Origin: a virus
IMG/VR virus record: IMGVR_UViG_3300028654_000384
Coordinates: 1-64,000 of that record
DNA length: 64,000 nt
Direction: 5' to 3' (one strand)
How positions within the stretch are numbered: position 1 is the first letter of the stretch; every line of letters begins with the position of its first letter. A program made the translations under genes and the position numbers. This document shows positions 1 through 9,150 of the stretch, in pieces. A model generated the notes under the pieces. It made no database searches. It was not told the DNA's origin and saw only the letters and a program-made list of their open reading frames with translations.

Positions 1-530
1 GTAACGGCGGCGTCGGGGGGTCGACCACCTTCGGTGCACTGGCCACCTTTCGTGGAGGTTCGGGCGGTGGAGGTGGCAACGTTACTGCGTCAACAGTCAG
101 CGGCGGCGGCCAGTGCACTCCTCTACAAGGCCCGGCCAACAACTATGCCGACGTGGAGTTGATAACAGCCGGCATTACATCAACCGTCGGTGCTTTCGTC
201 AGTTCTCCTGCAGGTGGCGGTTTCGGGTTATCTGCATCAGCGACCGGTCTGGCAGGTGCCTACAATGAAGTGGGTGCCGGTACCCCGGGCGTGGGCGGCG
301 CCGGCGCTGGGACTCACTTCGGTTCCGGCGGCGGAGGCGCGGGTCCCAATGGCAACGGAGGTGCGGGCGGTGCAGGCGTCGCGTCGGGCACCGCCAATGC
401 GGGTGGTACCGCATCGGCCAACACAGGGGCCGGCGGTGGGGGAGGCGGTAGCCAGAGCACTGCTGCCACTGCATCCGGCGCAGGAGGCGTCGGCGGTTCG
501 GGACAGTTGACAGTGGTGTGGATGGCGTGA
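1..530 (+). CDS. Glycine-rich tail fibre/adhesin protein, C-terminal part (5' end outside window)
   Basis: The reading frame is open from base 3 and has no stop before 530, so the true start lies upstream; the GTG at 153 is probably internal. The visible part is about 175 residues of Gly/Ala/Ser/Thr-rich sequence with runs such as GGGGAGPNGNGGAGGAG, and it ends in a hydrophobic strand (GQLTVVWMA). Low-complexity Gly-rich tips that finish with a short beta strand are typical of phage tail-fibre tips and T-even gp38-type adhesins, which contact the host surface. A tail-tip role is inferred from composition and from the tail module that follows. No catalytic domain is visible. Confidence 0.6.
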   Translation, partial: NGGVGGSTTFGALATFRGGSGGGGGNVTASTVSGGGQCTPLQGPANNYADVELITAGITSTVGAFVSSPAGGGFGLSASATGLAGAYNEVGAGTPGVGGAGAGTHFGSGGGGAGPNGNGGAGGAGVASGTANAGGTASANTGAGGGGGGSQSTAATASGAGGVGGSGQLTVVWMA

Positions 531-566
531 AAGTTGATCTAGGCATGTTAAGCACTGAAACACTCC

Positions 567-572
567 TACTTA
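567..572 (+). promoter_or_regulatory. Candidate late promoter element TACTTA
   Basis: The context is CTACTTACGATC, 30 bases before the patatin start codon, followed by an AGAGGTG ribosome-binding site at about 579-585. The same TA(C/G)TTA core recurs upstream of sheath, tube and tagged-protein genes. Confidence 0.4.
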
Positions 573-596
573 CGATCAAGAGGTGACGCTACGTAA

Positions 597-1466
597 ATGA
601 GGGCGCTGGTGCTGTCAGGCGGTGGTGCAAAGGGCGCTTATCAGGTCGGCATCCTGAAGCGATGGATGGGCGAACTCAACCTCGATTATGACATCATGTG
701 CGGTGTGTCGGTGGGTGCCATCAACGTCGCCGCCCTGGCCCAAGAGCCCCTAGGCAACCCACGTGCCGCCATCGAGCGCCTCGAGAAGTTCTGGCTGAGT
801 ATCAACCAGTCGTCAATATTCGGGCGCTGGCGGCCCTTCGGTCGCCTCCACGGCCTGCGCACTCGTCCTGCCATCTTCGATTCGACGCCGTTGTTGTCGC
901 TGCTAGAACGCAGCATCAACGCTGACATGATCAAAGTGTCGGGTCGGCAGTTGGCAGTCGGTGCTGTCTGCATCGAGACGGGGGAATTCAACTACGGCCG
1001 CGAGACCGATGCTGACATCATCAAGTGGGTGCAGGCGTCGGCCAGCTACCCGCTGTTCATGTCGCCCGTCGACATCGGCGGCAAGCTGTGGTGCGACGGC
1101 GGCCTCAGGCACATGATGCCCATCCGTGAGGCAATCAGGTTGGGGGCAACCGAGATCGACATCATCGCCTGCAATAACCCGTCGCTGTTTAACCCATGGA
1201 AGGCCACGGGCAAGCGTGCAGTACCCGACTACGTCATCAGGATGATTGACTTGATGACCGACCAGATCCTCCGCGCTGACATGCAGCTGGTGGGCTTGAT
1301 GAACGACGTGGTGACGCGAGCCGACAAGCACCGCCACATCAAGCTGCGGATGGTGCAGCCCAAGGTCAGGCTGACGTCGAACTCCATGCAGTTCGATCCC
1401 ACCGACATCGCCCGGATGATGGAGCAAGGTTACCTCGACGCCGATACGTATGTAGTCTACGACTAG
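597..1466 (+). CDS. Patatin-like phospholipase / serine lipid acyl hydrolase
   Basis: This 289-residue protein has the patatin signature intact: oxyanion-hole glycine loop GGGAKGAY at residues 8-15, nucleophile elbow GVSVG at 36-40 (Ser38), and the DGG motif at 167-169 (Asp167) completing the Ser-Asp dyad. Patatin-family enzymes cleave acyl chains from phospholipids. The ATG at 597 follows an AGAGGTG ribosome-binding site and a late-type TACTTA motif. It lies between a fibre end and head-tail genes, so it is probably made late. It could weaken the host membrane at lysis, alter the membrane during takeover or act in the virion; the sequence does not decide. No signal peptide or membrane segment is evident. 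The fold call is secure, the role is not. Confidence 0.88.
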   Translation: MRALVLSGGGAKGAYQVGILKRWMGELNLDYDIMCGVSVGAINVAALAQEPLGNPRAAIERLEKFWLSINQSSIFGRWRPFGRLHGLRTRPAIFDSTPLLSLLERSINADMIKVSGRQLAVGAVCIETGEFNYGRETDADIIKWVQASASYPLFMSPVDIGGKLWCDGGLRHMMPIREAIRLGATEIDIIACNNPSLFNPWKATGKRAVPDYVIRMIDLMTDQILRADMQLVGLMNDVVTRADKHRHIKLRMVQPKVRLTSNSMQFDPTDIARMMEQGYLDADTYVVYD

Positions 1467-1474
1467 GGTGACAC

Positions 1475-2002
1475 ATGACGTTAACACTGCTGCAGACCGC
1501 CAACTTTGGCACTTCGCGCGCCAATGTCACGGGTTCGTTCGGAGTGGGCTACACCGTCCTCGACGTGTCGGGCACCATCGTCACCGCCCGGACGACGTTG
1601 AACGTGTCGCAGTCGGCACCGGGCACGGGCAATTACTACGCCAACGTTACCTACCCGTCCAACTTCAATGGCCAGATCGTCTGGGACTGTCCCCAGATCA
1701 CCAGCTCACTGGGTGCGGTGTTGAGCCCGATCTATGCGTCAGAGCAGCAGAACTTTCAGGCCAACGATCCGTCGGCGGGGGCGGCCTACACGCTGTTGTC
1801 GGGCACCCTGGTGTCACAGGTGCAGGGCCTCTACGACGTCGCCTTCGGGCGGTGGAAGATCAACAAGGCGGCCAACCAGATGGTGTTCTACCGCGCCGAC
1901 AACGTCACCGTCGTCGCCACCTTCAACCTGCTCGATGACAATGGCAATCCGACGTTCGACGGCGTCTTTGAGCGCCAGCTGACTGGTGCGGTCACGCCGT
2001 GA
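1475..2002 (+). CDS. Putative virion structural protein (beta-rich, unknown)
   Basis: This 175-residue protein is rich in Thr, Val, Asn and Gly, with alternating hydrophobic patterns (GVGYTVLDVSGTIVTARTTL; GQIVWDCPQ) that suggest a beta-sandwich or Ig-like fold. I do not recognise the family. It begins nine bases after the patatin stop and ends three bases before the next gene, within a run of tail and neck genes. A minor virion or fibre-attachment protein is the simplest reading. No enzyme motif or transmembrane segment is seen. Confidence 0.6.
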   Translation: MTLTLLQTANFGTSRANVTGSFGVGYTVLDVSGTIVTARTTLNVSQSAPGTGNYYANVTYPSNFNGQIVWDCPQITSSLGAVLSPIYASEQQNFQANDPSAGAAYTLLSGTLVSQVQGLYDVAFGRWKINKAANQMVFYRADNVTVVATFNLLDDNGNPTFDGVFERQLTGAVTP

Positions 2003-2005
2003 GCC

Positions 2006-2374
2006 ATGGGCACCCCGCTCACCGATAAGATCATCACCAGGGGCATGGGTCCCGCGCGCAAGACGCCTGAGAAGGCCAGCCTCATCACCATGGGCTTTGG
2101 CCCGATCGAGGTCATCATTGCCGTCGTCGTCACCCCCGAGGAGAACCTCAAGTGGCTGACGTGGGCCCGCCTCAGGAGCGTTGACAATGCCTCGCCGGCA
2201 CAGTTGTTGGCGGCGGTGCAGGCGCAGGCGGCGTCGGGCATCAATGGCGGCCCGTTGCAGAACCCGGCATCGTGTGATTGTCCCAATGTGACGGTGAAGA
2301 CGACCGCGCCCGCACCGCTGGTGACGGGCAACGTGCCGTGGAGTCGACTACGCAACATCATGAGGCGGAGGTGA
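2006..2374 (+). CDS. Small protein of the neck/tail module, unknown
   Basis: A 122-residue protein with a basic N-terminus (TDKIITRGMGPARKTP), a hydrophobic stretch (IEVIIAVVV) too short to be a clear membrane helix, and a Cys-containing C-terminal part. It follows the previous gene by three bases, so the two are probably co-translated. No domain is recognised. Its position among neck and tail genes suggests a structural or assembly role, which is inference only. Confidence 0.55.
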   Translation: MGTPLTDKIITRGMGPARKTPEKASLITMGFGPIEVIIAVVVTPEENLKWLTWARLRSVDNASPAQLLAAVQAQAASGINGGPLQNPASCDCPNVTVKTTAPAPLVTGNVPWSRLRNIMRRR

Positions 2375-2408
2375 CACGAACGTCGTGATCGTCTTTCAAC
2401 ATCAAGCC

Positions 2409-2414
2409 TACTTA
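2409..2414 (+). promoter_or_regulatory. Candidate late promoter element TACTTA
   Basis: The context is CCTACTTAGATC, directly before the GTG start at 2419. The spacing would give an almost leaderless mRNA. No Shine-Dalgarno sequence is visible. Confidence 0.35.
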
Positions 2415-2418
2415 GATC

Positions 2419-3588
2419 GTGACCACGTTTAATCAGACGATCAATCCCACCGCTTTCGGCTTTTATGACGCGGACGCTGTTTTTCAGACCGAAGCCAACG
2501 CCATGGTGACGTACGTTAAAAGGCGGCTAGGTGACGACGTATTGAGTGTTGAGTTGACCTCGAAGCAGATCTGGGCGTGCCTCGAAGAGGCCACCCTCGA
2601 GTACTCACGCAACATTCAAGAGTTGAAGATTGTCAGTGACCTTGTCAATGTCATCGGGCAGTCAACGAGTTCGGTCAACATGACCAACACCTATCCCCAA
2701 CGCAGCCTCGAATTCTTGATGCGATCGTCCGACGCCTATGCCATGGCTGCCGGGGTGGGAGGCAACTTCGACACCATCCTGGGCTACATTCCGCTGATTT
2801 CGGGGCAGCAGGACTACAACCTGTACTCGTCAATGAAGACGATCGATGGCAGTCAATTGGTCATCGACTCACTGCCCGCGGGTAGCAAGGGCAAGCTGCG
2901 CGTCATCGAGCTGTTCCACTTTGAGCCCCTCGCTGCACAGTCAATGCTGCTCAACGCCAGCAACATCACCAACTTTCTTGCCACCAACTTCAACTATGAG
3001 TCCTACGTCAATAGCACGGTCTTCTACGTGCTCCCGGTCTTCGAGGACGTGCTGCGCCGCGGACAATTGAAAGAAGCTTTCCGCGTTCGCCGGTCGAACT
3101 ACAGCTACCAGATCATCGGCAACAACATCAGGATCTATCCGATTCCGATGAGTGAGTACACCGTCGGCAATATGTACCTCCGGGTCGGTGCACCTCCCAA
3201 CATCCTCGATCCGAGCTTTGAGGACGACTCGATCTACGGCATCTCGGGTCCCGAGAACGTGCCCTTCTCGCTGTTACCCTACTCGACGATCACGCTGCCC
3301 GGTCGGCAGTGGATCAGGCAGTACACGCTGGCGTTGGCCAAGGAGCTGCTCGGGTTGATCAGGAGCAAGTTTCAGACGATTCCAATCCCCAATGCCGACC
3401 TGCAGCTCAATGGACAGGAGCTGATCGCCCAAGGCCGTGAAGACAAGGACAAGCTGACGACGCAGCTCGGCGACTTCCTCAAGCAGCTGACGACGCAGGG
3501 CATGATGGCACAGCAGGCTGACATCGCCGAGAACATGCAGAAGACACTGCGGTACATCCCGTTCCCCAAGGCGATCACGTTTGGTTGA
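2419..3588 (+). CDS. Putative neck / head-tail connector structural protein
   Basis: A 389-residue protein with a GTG start directly after a TACTTA element. Its N-terminal part has the pattern YVKRRLGDDVLSVELTSKQI followed by a helix (EEATLEYSRNI) that recurs in neck or connector proteins of T4-like marine phages: a short tilted N-terminal helix region, then a long mixed domain. The C-terminus is helical and Gln-rich. It precedes a gp14-like and a gp15-like gene, the order expected for neck and tail-completion genes. I would compare it with T4 gp13, but the match is by arrangement and short pattern only. Confidence 0.6.
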   Translation: MTTFNQTINPTAFGFYDADAVFQTEANAMVTYVKRRLGDDVLSVELTSKQIWACLEEATLEYSRNIQELKIVSDLVNVIGQSTSSVNMTNTYPQRSLEFLMRSSDAYAMAAGVGGNFDTILGYIPLISGQQDYNLYSSMKTIDGSQLVIDSLPAGSKGKLRVIELFHFEPLAAQSMLLNASNITNFLATNFNYESYVNSTVFYVLPVFEDVLRRGQLKEAFRVRRSNYSYQIIGNNIRIYPIPMSEYTVGNMYLRVGAPPNILDPSFEDDSIYGISGPENVPFSLLPYSTITLPGRQWIRQYTLALAKELLGLIRSKFQTIPIPNADLQLNGQELIAQGREDKDKLTTQLGDFLKQLTTQGMMAQQADIAENMQKTLRYIPFPKAITFG

Positions 3589-3591
3589 TCC

Positions 3592-4050
3592 ATGCAGGTG
3601 ATGACGCTCAGAGAACTGCGGCACCGTCTTACTTTGATGATGGAGGGTGAGGATGTCGGCGCGTTCGATACTGCACGTTTGACGGTGCAATATCGGATTA
3701 TTGACGGCATGCGCATGTTCATTGATGCGCGCTTGAAGCAACCTGATTGGCTCGAGAAAGCAATAGCAGACGTTCGCCCCAAGCGCCCTGCCGTCGAACA
3801 GACTGTTGATCTCCACGGTCACGAGGCATACCTCAATCGCATGGACGCATATTTTCATGGCAAGGGCTACGGTGGTGAAGTGATGATGGCCGTCCTACGC
3901 TTTCTCAAGGATCGCGGGTATGCACGAGCACGTGGGTATATCGAGCACGCCAACATCGCGTCGCAGAGTATGATGAAGAAGGTGGGTGCTAAAGTACAAG
4001 AGCGGCAAGAACACGGCAGTTACTGGTCAATTGATCTGGAGAATGTCTGA
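3592..4050 (+). CDS. GNAT-family N-acetyltransferase-like protein
   Basis: A 152-residue protein whose C-terminal half carries GNAT motif A, GKGYGGEVMMAVLRFLKDRG, at residues 90-109 (acetyl-CoA pyrophosphate loop), and a motif-B-like ANIASQSMMKKVGAK at 120-134. The N-terminal half is not typical, so it is either a short GNAT or a fusion of a phage-specific N-terminus to a GNAT core. GNAT enzymes move an acetyl group from acetyl-CoA to amines. It sits between two neck genes with a four-base gap before it and a one-base overlap after it, so it is expressed with structural genes. The substrate is unknown. An in-frame ATG at 3601 preceded by GCAGGTG is an alternative start. Confidence 0.7.
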   Translation: MQVMTLRELRHRLTLMMEGEDVGAFDTARLTVQYRIIDGMRMFIDARLKQPDWLEKAIADVRPKRPAVEQTVDLHGHEAYLNRMDAYFHGKGYGGEVMMAVLRFLKDRGYARARGYIEHANIASQSMMKKVGAKVQERQEHGSYWSIDLENV

Positions 4051-4721
4051 TGTCACGCCTCTTCATCACACCGCGTGAAATCGCCTTCATCAGCGACATC
4101 ACCAAAGAACTTGTGAAAGACGTCATAGGACAGTTCATCTATTACTACGCCATCAATGAGAACAAGACACGCACCGATGTCGTCTACAACGAGGCACTGC
4201 AGAAGGTCTTTGATGCACCGATCAAGCTCGATTGCCTCGTCGACGCCCACTTTCAGGCCGACACCAAGATCAATGAGTTCGGCGTCGATGCACAGTTCAA
4301 GATTGAGGCCTACATTCAGTACCGCGACCTCGTCGACAAGGGCATCAACGTCGCCATCGGAGATTACTTCAGTTTCTCGGACGTCTTTTATGAAGTCACC
4401 GAGAAGGTCTTCATGCGTAACATCTACGGCATGCCCGAGCACAAGGACGGCGTCAAGCTGATCGGTACCAAGGCCCGCGACACGCAGTTCAAGGCCCTGA
4501 CGCTCGGGCCCACCGACATCGCCCGTCCCGAGGCCGACGCGGTGCAGACGACGTTCCATCAACAGCGCGGGCAGGCGACCAATGCCGAGGGCCCGACGGG
4601 CGACCAACGCGACCTGCAGAACCCTGCCGTCGTTGGCACGCCCATCACCGGTGCCAAGGAGGTGTCTCCTAAGGCGGCAGAATTCCCTGGCGATAGTGCC
4701 TTTTATGACGAGAATGACTGA
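4050..4721 (+). CDS. Putative gp14-like neck protein
   Basis: A 223-residue protein. The first 150 residues follow the layout of T4-like gp14 neck proteins: a helix, then QFIYYYAINENKTRTDVVY, a domain with a repeated extended pattern (INEFGVDAQFKIEAYI) and GDYFSFSDVFYEVTEKVF. The last 60 residues are polar and probably disordered. It overlaps the upstream gene by one base (TGATG) and the downstream gp15-like gene by one base, so the genes are tightly coupled. Neck proteins close the head and attach the tail. The assignment rests on pattern and gene order, not on an alignment. Confidence 0.55.
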   Translation: MSRLFITPREIAFISDITKELVKDVIGQFIYYYAINENKTRTDVVYNEALQKVFDAPIKLDCLVDAHFQADTKINEFGVDAQFKIEAYIQYRDLVDKGINVAIGDYFSFSDVFYEVTEKVFMRNIYGMPEHKDGVKLIGTKARDTQFKALTLGPTDIARPEADAVQTTFHQQRGQATNAEGPTGDQRDLQNPAVVGTPITGAKEVSPKAAEFPGDSAFYDEND

Positions 4722-5947
4722 TGACGACCCGCTACACCGCTCGCTCTAAATCGCGCTTTCGAGTGCCGGGCCTGCCGTCGGGCTTTGGTACACTGCCAGC
4801 AACGACGAAGGACGGCGTCACTCTGCCCCCGGTGGGCATCGAGGACGTCGACCGTGCCCTGTTCAACCTGTTCAATGCCGAGATCCCGTTCGCCGTCGCG
4901 GGCGACGGCACTGACATCGCCAAGGTGCCCGTCATCATGGCGGCGGGTGAAAAGTGGGCCCTCAACAAGCGCATGCGTGCCGTCCGTGACCGCAACAACG
5001 CGCTGATCCTGCCACTGATCACCATCGTCAGGACGTCGATCGTGCAGGACGTGGGTGCTGACGTGACGGGCCGCGGCATCAACCAGCAGACCGGCGAACT
5101 GGTCATCCAGCGGCGGCTCGATAATTCCGACCGCAGCTACCAGAACCTGGTCAACAACCTGCTCAACACCCACAATCTCGACCTCTGTGAAAACCTGTAC
5201 CCCAACCTCGACAACAACATCTTCGAGACCATCGTCGTCCCGGCACCACAGTTCTTCACCGCACAGTACGATGTCACCCTGTGGACGCAGTACACGCAGC
5301 ACATGAACCAACTGCTCGAGCAGCTGATGGCGTCGTTCCTACCTCAGGGCAACTGCTGGCAGCTCAACACACCGAAAGGCTACTGGTTCATCGCCACCGT
5401 CGATGCCAACACCTATACGTCGGAGACCAACACCGACGACTACTCGCAGGCCGAGCGCATGGTCAGGTACAAGTTTGTCATCAAGGTGCCGGGCTACGTG
5501 CTGGCGACGGGAGTGCCGGGCGCACCCGTTCCCATTAGGCGCTACGTGTCAGCGCCGTCGATTGACTTTGTCGTCGCAGCGTCTAGCGTTAGTGACAACC
5601 TCGATCTGGGTGGTGGTGAGGACTCTGTGGCCGATCCTTTCTTGGGCGCCGATGACCCCACGTTGCCCCTCGATGCGGCGACCAGCAAGCGGCGCGATCA
5701 GCGCTTGACCAACGGCACGCGCCTGTACCCGGGTGCGGACGCCATCACACCTGAGGATCCCGCCTTGACAACGTACCCACGCGGTGTCAAGCCCCCGCGC
5801 TACGTCAAGGTGACGGGCATCGATAGCAACGGCAACACCGTCGTCAAATACGTCAGGGTCAAGACCGTCAATCCGGCAACGGGAGAGATGGTATTAGCCT
5901 CCGATGCGACGTTGGGAGGCCTGTCGATCGTCACTGTCGATGGTTGA
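4721..5947 (+). CDS. Putative tail completion / sheath stabiliser protein (gp15-like)
   Basis: A 408-residue protein. The middle region holds the pattern seen in tail-terminator or sheath-stabiliser proteins of large myoviruses: ALILPLITIVRTSI, then a strand AQYDVTLWTQYTQHMNQLLE, then the strand RYKFVIKVPGYV. The C-terminal 100 residues are polar with an extended basic stretch (TSKRRDQR). It lies immediately upstream of the sheath genes, matching the gp15-sheath-tube order of T4. It probably caps the tail tube and sheath at the neck end. The family call is by motif memory and context. Confidence 0.6.
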   Translation: MTTRYTARSKSRFRVPGLPSGFGTLPATTKDGVTLPPVGIEDVDRALFNLFNAEIPFAVAGDGTDIAKVPVIMAAGEKWALNKRMRAVRDRNNALILPLITIVRTSIVQDVGADVTGRGINQQTGELVIQRRLDNSDRSYQNLVNNLLNTHNLDLCENLYPNLDNNIFETIVVPAPQFFTAQYDVTLWTQYTQHMNQLLEQLMASFLPQGNCWQLNTPKGYWFIATVDANTYTSETNTDDYSQAERMVRYKFVIKVPGYVLATGVPGAPVPIRRYVSAPSIDFVVAASSVSDNLDLGGGEDSVADPFLGADDPTLPLDAATSKRRDQRLTNGTRLYPGADAITPEDPALTTYPRGVKPPRYVKVTGIDSNGNTVVKYVRVKTVNPATGEMVLASDATLGGLSIVTVDG

Positions 5948-5991
5948 TGCACCTACCGAACGTCGATCGGGCTTTCACGCTTGTAACCGCA

Positions 5992-5997
5992 TAGTTA
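5992..5997 (+). promoter_or_regulatory. Candidate late promoter element TAGTTA (sheath 1)
   Basis: The context is GCATAGTTATGC, 43 bases upstream of the first sheath gene, which has its own strong AGAGGAG ribosome-binding site at about 6021. The position in an 87-base intergenic gap supports a promoter. Confidence 0.45.
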
Positions 5998-6034
5998 TGC
6001 TATAGCGATTCCACGCCGTTAGAGGAGCTCGGTA

Positions 6035-9000
6035 ATGTCCGCACAAACGTTTCAATCACCCAACTTCTTCGCTCGGGAGATCGATAAGTCTGCACCCGTT
6101 CCACAGGGGCCTGTCGGTGTTCCAGCAGGAGTGATCGGCACTTCTGATAGGGGCCCGGCCTTTGTCCCGGTCACTGTCGGTAATTTCGATCAATTCATCT
6201 CGACGTTTGGTAACCTCGATCCCAATTGCTTTGGGCCCTACGCTGCCTTCTACTTCTTGGCCAACCGCAGCGCGCTGACCTTCATGCGCGTCCTCGGGGC
6301 GGGTGCTAACCAGAGCAGCTCCGACATTACGCGGACGTCGACGACGGGTCGCACCCTGAGCGCCGGCTTTCACCTCGACGGCGTGTCGCCGGCAGTGACG
6401 GGTGACAATCGCCACACGGGCATCGTTCAGTTCATCGTGGGCGTGCACACCCTGCAGCCCAATGAGGCATACGGCGCCGCCATCTTCACCGACAATGATT
6501 CCTTCCACGGTTCGACCGTCCGCCTCGTTCGCGGCATGATCATGACGCCGCAGACGGCTCGCATCATGGTGACCGACGGCAACCACGACTTGTCGGCCGC
6601 TGGGCAGATCAGCAAGTTGGTCGACTTCGGTGACCTGACGAGCACGCCAGGTTACTTCAAGTTGGTCATCAGTTCATCGTTGGGTGCCAGCTTCTACAAC
6701 GACGACGGTAATCCAGGTTGCCGCATCTTGACGGCATCGCTCAATCCTGATGACTCGCGTTACTACGCCAAGTTGTTGAACACCAACCCCGACAGCTTCG
6801 TCCTCTACCAGCACCTGCTCTATGCAGACTTTGCCGTCGACGACGAGATTGCGACGGCCACGGTCGCCGGCATCCTGTCAGGAACTGCCAACACCAGCCT
6901 CAATAACTCCGACACTGCATACGCCGGCGCGCCCTACAACGACAAGTCGACGTACCTGTCATCGTTCGGCGCCTTCGATGCGCGGTTTCAGACGCCGACG
7001 TCGACGTACTTCATCAGTCAACCCTTCGGTAATACCGAGTACGATCTGTTCGCGGTGCAGGCCCTCGATGACGGCGCCTTCGCCAGCGACCTGTACAAGG
7101 TGTCGATCGCCAACGTGCAGGCATCGACCAACCCCGCCTATGCATATGGCACCTTTTCGCTGCAGGTTCGTCAGTTCAATGACACCGACGTCAATCCCAT
7201 CATCCTGGAGCAGTTCAATCACCTGTCGCTCGATCCCACCGCGGACAACTACATTGCCGCCGTCATCGGCGACCGCCGCGTCACCTTCAATTTTGACTCC
7301 ACGTTGCAGGAGGATCGCAGGGTCATCACCAGCGGAAAATACCCGAACAACTCGACCACGATCCGCGTGGTGATGAATGACTCCGTCAACAAGGGACTGA
7401 TCCCGGCGATGGCACTGCCCTTTGGTTTCCGGGGCGCGCTGGTGCCCAAGACCAACGACACGCTGACGGACAACGCCTTCCAGGCGACCAACACCGTCCG
7501 CATCAACGGCATCTTGACGGGCAGCAACTTCGGGCAGCAGGCCCTCAGCGGTGCCATCGTGCCGCCCGTTCCCTACCGCAGCAAGGTGACGAAGGGTGCA
7601 CGGCCCTCGCCGCAGCTGTGGTTGGGCCAACCAGGCCCGGCCGAGCTGTCGAGCCCGCTGTACTACTGGGGTACGCAGTTCGAGCGCCTTGACATACCGC
7701 TCGATCCGAACAATGAATCCATTCCCAACCCGTTGATCGCGTCCTACTCGCAGTTCTTGGGCATCGCCGCCCTCGACAACCTGGTCACCGGGTCAGGTGC
7801 TGACACCCTCAACAACGACAAGTTCAGCCTCAAGAAGGTTGCCTTCTCTAACCTCAGCATCAATGACCTGACGGCGTCGATCGACACTCACATGCGAGAG
7901 GCGGCTTACATCCGCAACGGTCGCAACGACGGCGCGCAGTACACTATCAACGACGGCGTCCTGGGCAGTAGGATCACCCTCGCGACGCTGTTGGCCAAGG
8001 GCACCGCACAGCAGTTCAATCGCTTTTCGCCCTACTTGAAGTTCACCAACTTCCTGCAGGGGGGCTGGGACGGCGTCAACATCCTCGATCCCAATGCCAA
8101 GCGGCTCAATGATCGATCGACCAGCTTCGATGCCGGTGGGCAAGCGGCCGCAGGCTTCATCAGCCCGGGTTTCACCGCACTGAATCAGGCGGGCTCGGGC
8201 CAGAACAACTCGGCGGTGCAGTCGTACCTCACTGCCATCAACGTGATGACGGATCCCATGCAGGCCAACCACAACATTCTGGTGATACCCGGCATTCGTG
8301 AACCCTTCATCACCGATTATGCTGGGACGGCGATCCGCAACTACGGCCTGGCCTACTACATCATGGACCTGCAGAAGTTCGATGAATTCAGCACTCGCTT
8401 GTTCAACGACTCGACGGGATCAGCAGGTGGTCCGGCACGGCCCGACGTGCAGCAGACGGCGACGGGTCTCAACACTCGCGCCCTCGACAACAACTACGTG
8501 GGTACCTACTTCCCCGACGTCATTGTCACCGATAAGTTCAACAACCGTCGGGTCAAGGTGCCGTCGTCAGTCGCCGCACTGGGGGCACTGGCCTTCAATG
8601 ACCGCGTCGGCTACCCGTGGTTCGCTCCGGCGGGCTTCAATCGTGCCGCACTCGACTTCGTCAACAATGTCGAGGTGAGGTTGAATGCGTCGGACAAGGA
8701 CGTGCTGTACAGCAGCAGGATCAATCCGATTGCATCGTTCCCTCGACAGGGGTTCGTCATCTTCGGTCAGAAGACGCTGCAACAGTCAGCATCGGCTCTC
8801 GACCGTGTCAATGTCAGGCGCCTGTTGCTCGAGGTCAAGCGCGTCATCGTCGGCATCGCCATGAAGTTGGAGTTCGAGAACAACACTCCCGACGTGTGGA
8901 ATAAGTTCACGTCGCAGGCGGTGTTGCAGTTGGGCCTGATTCAGGCGGCAGCGGGCATCGAGGCCTTCCAGGTCGTCATGAATGAGACCAATAATTCAGG

Positions 9001-9115
9001 TGATGATCGTGACCAGAACAAGCTGAACGGCAGAATCGTAGTTGTGCCCACGCGCGTGATTGAATTCATCGCGTTGGATTTCATTATCACGAATTCCGGC
9101 GTTCAATTCGTCTAA
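6035..9115 (+). CDS. Tail sheath protein 1
   Basis: This 1,026-residue contractile sheath subunit polymerises around the tail tube and contracts at infection. The N-terminus has the sheath signature PVGVPAGVIGTSDRGPAFVP followed by a V-x-N-F-x-x-F-x-x-x-F-G element. The conserved C-terminal domain includes GYPWFAPAGFNRA, YSSRINPIASFP, FGQKTLQQSASALDRVNVRR and a final strand pair ending FIALDFIITNSGVQFV. It is longer than T4 gp18 (659 residues), so large surface insertions are expected in the middle. ATG start with a strong AGAGGAG site. It is followed by a GIY-YIG endonuclease and then by a second full-length sheath paralogue; both copies look intact. Confidence 0.93.
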   Translation: MSAQTFQSPNFFAREIDKSAPVPQGPVGVPAGVIGTSDRGPAFVPVTVGNFDQFISTFGNLDPNCFGPYAAFYFLANRSALTFMRVLGAGANQSSSDITRTSTTGRTLSAGFHLDGVSPAVTGDNRHTGIVQFIVGVHTLQPNEAYGAAIFTDNDSFHGSTVRLVRGMIMTPQTARIMVTDGNHDLSAAGQISKLVDFGDLTSTPGYFKLVISSSLGASFYNDDGNPGCRILTASLNPDDSRYYAKLLNTNPDSFVLYQHLLYADFAVDDEIATATVAGILSGTANTSLNNSDTAYAGAPYNDKSTYLSSFGAFDARFQTPTSTYFISQPFGNTEYDLFAVQALDDGAFASDLYKVSIANVQASTNPAYAYGTFSLQVRQFNDTDVNPIILEQFNHLSLDPTADNYIAAVIGDRRVTFNFDSTLQEDRRVITSGKYPNNSTTIRVVMNDSVNKGLIPAMALPFGFRGALVPKTNDTLTDNAFQATNTVRINGILTGSNFGQQALSGAIVPPVPYRSKVTKGARPSPQLWLGQPGPAELSSPLYYWGTQFERLDIPLDPNNESIPNPLIASYSQFLGIAALDNLVTGSGADTLNNDKFSLKKVAFSNLSINDLTASIDTHMREAAYIRNGRNDGAQYTINDGVLGSRITLATLLAKGTAQQFNRFSPYLKFTNFLQGGWDGVNILDPNAKRLNDRSTSFDAGGQAAAGFISPGFTALNQAGSGQNNSAVQSYLTAINVMTDPMQANHNILVIPGIREPFITDYAGTAIRNYGLAYYIMDLQKFDEFSTRLFNDSTGSAGGPARPDVQQTATGLNTRALDNNYVGTYFPDVIVTDKFNNRRVKVPSSVAALGALAFNDRVGYPWFAPAGFNRAALDFVNNVEVRLNASDKDVLYSSRINPIASFPRQGFVIFGQKTLQQSASALDRVNVRRLLLEVKRVIVGIAMKLEFENNTPDVWNKFTSQAVLQLGLIQAAAGIEAFQVVMNETNNSGDDRDQNKLNGRIVVVPTRVIEFIALDFIITNSGVQFV

Positions 9116-9139
9116 CAGATCAACTGCTTGCATGTGGTG

Positions 9140-9145
9140 TATGAT
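9140..9145 (+). promoter_or_regulatory. TANNNT -10 element (TATGAT), near-leaderless
   Basis: TATGAT begins 11 bases before the ATG at 9151. The -35 region is weak (ATCAAC at 15 bp). No Shine-Dalgarno sequence is present. Confidence 0.4.
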
Positions 9146-9150
9146 GGATC

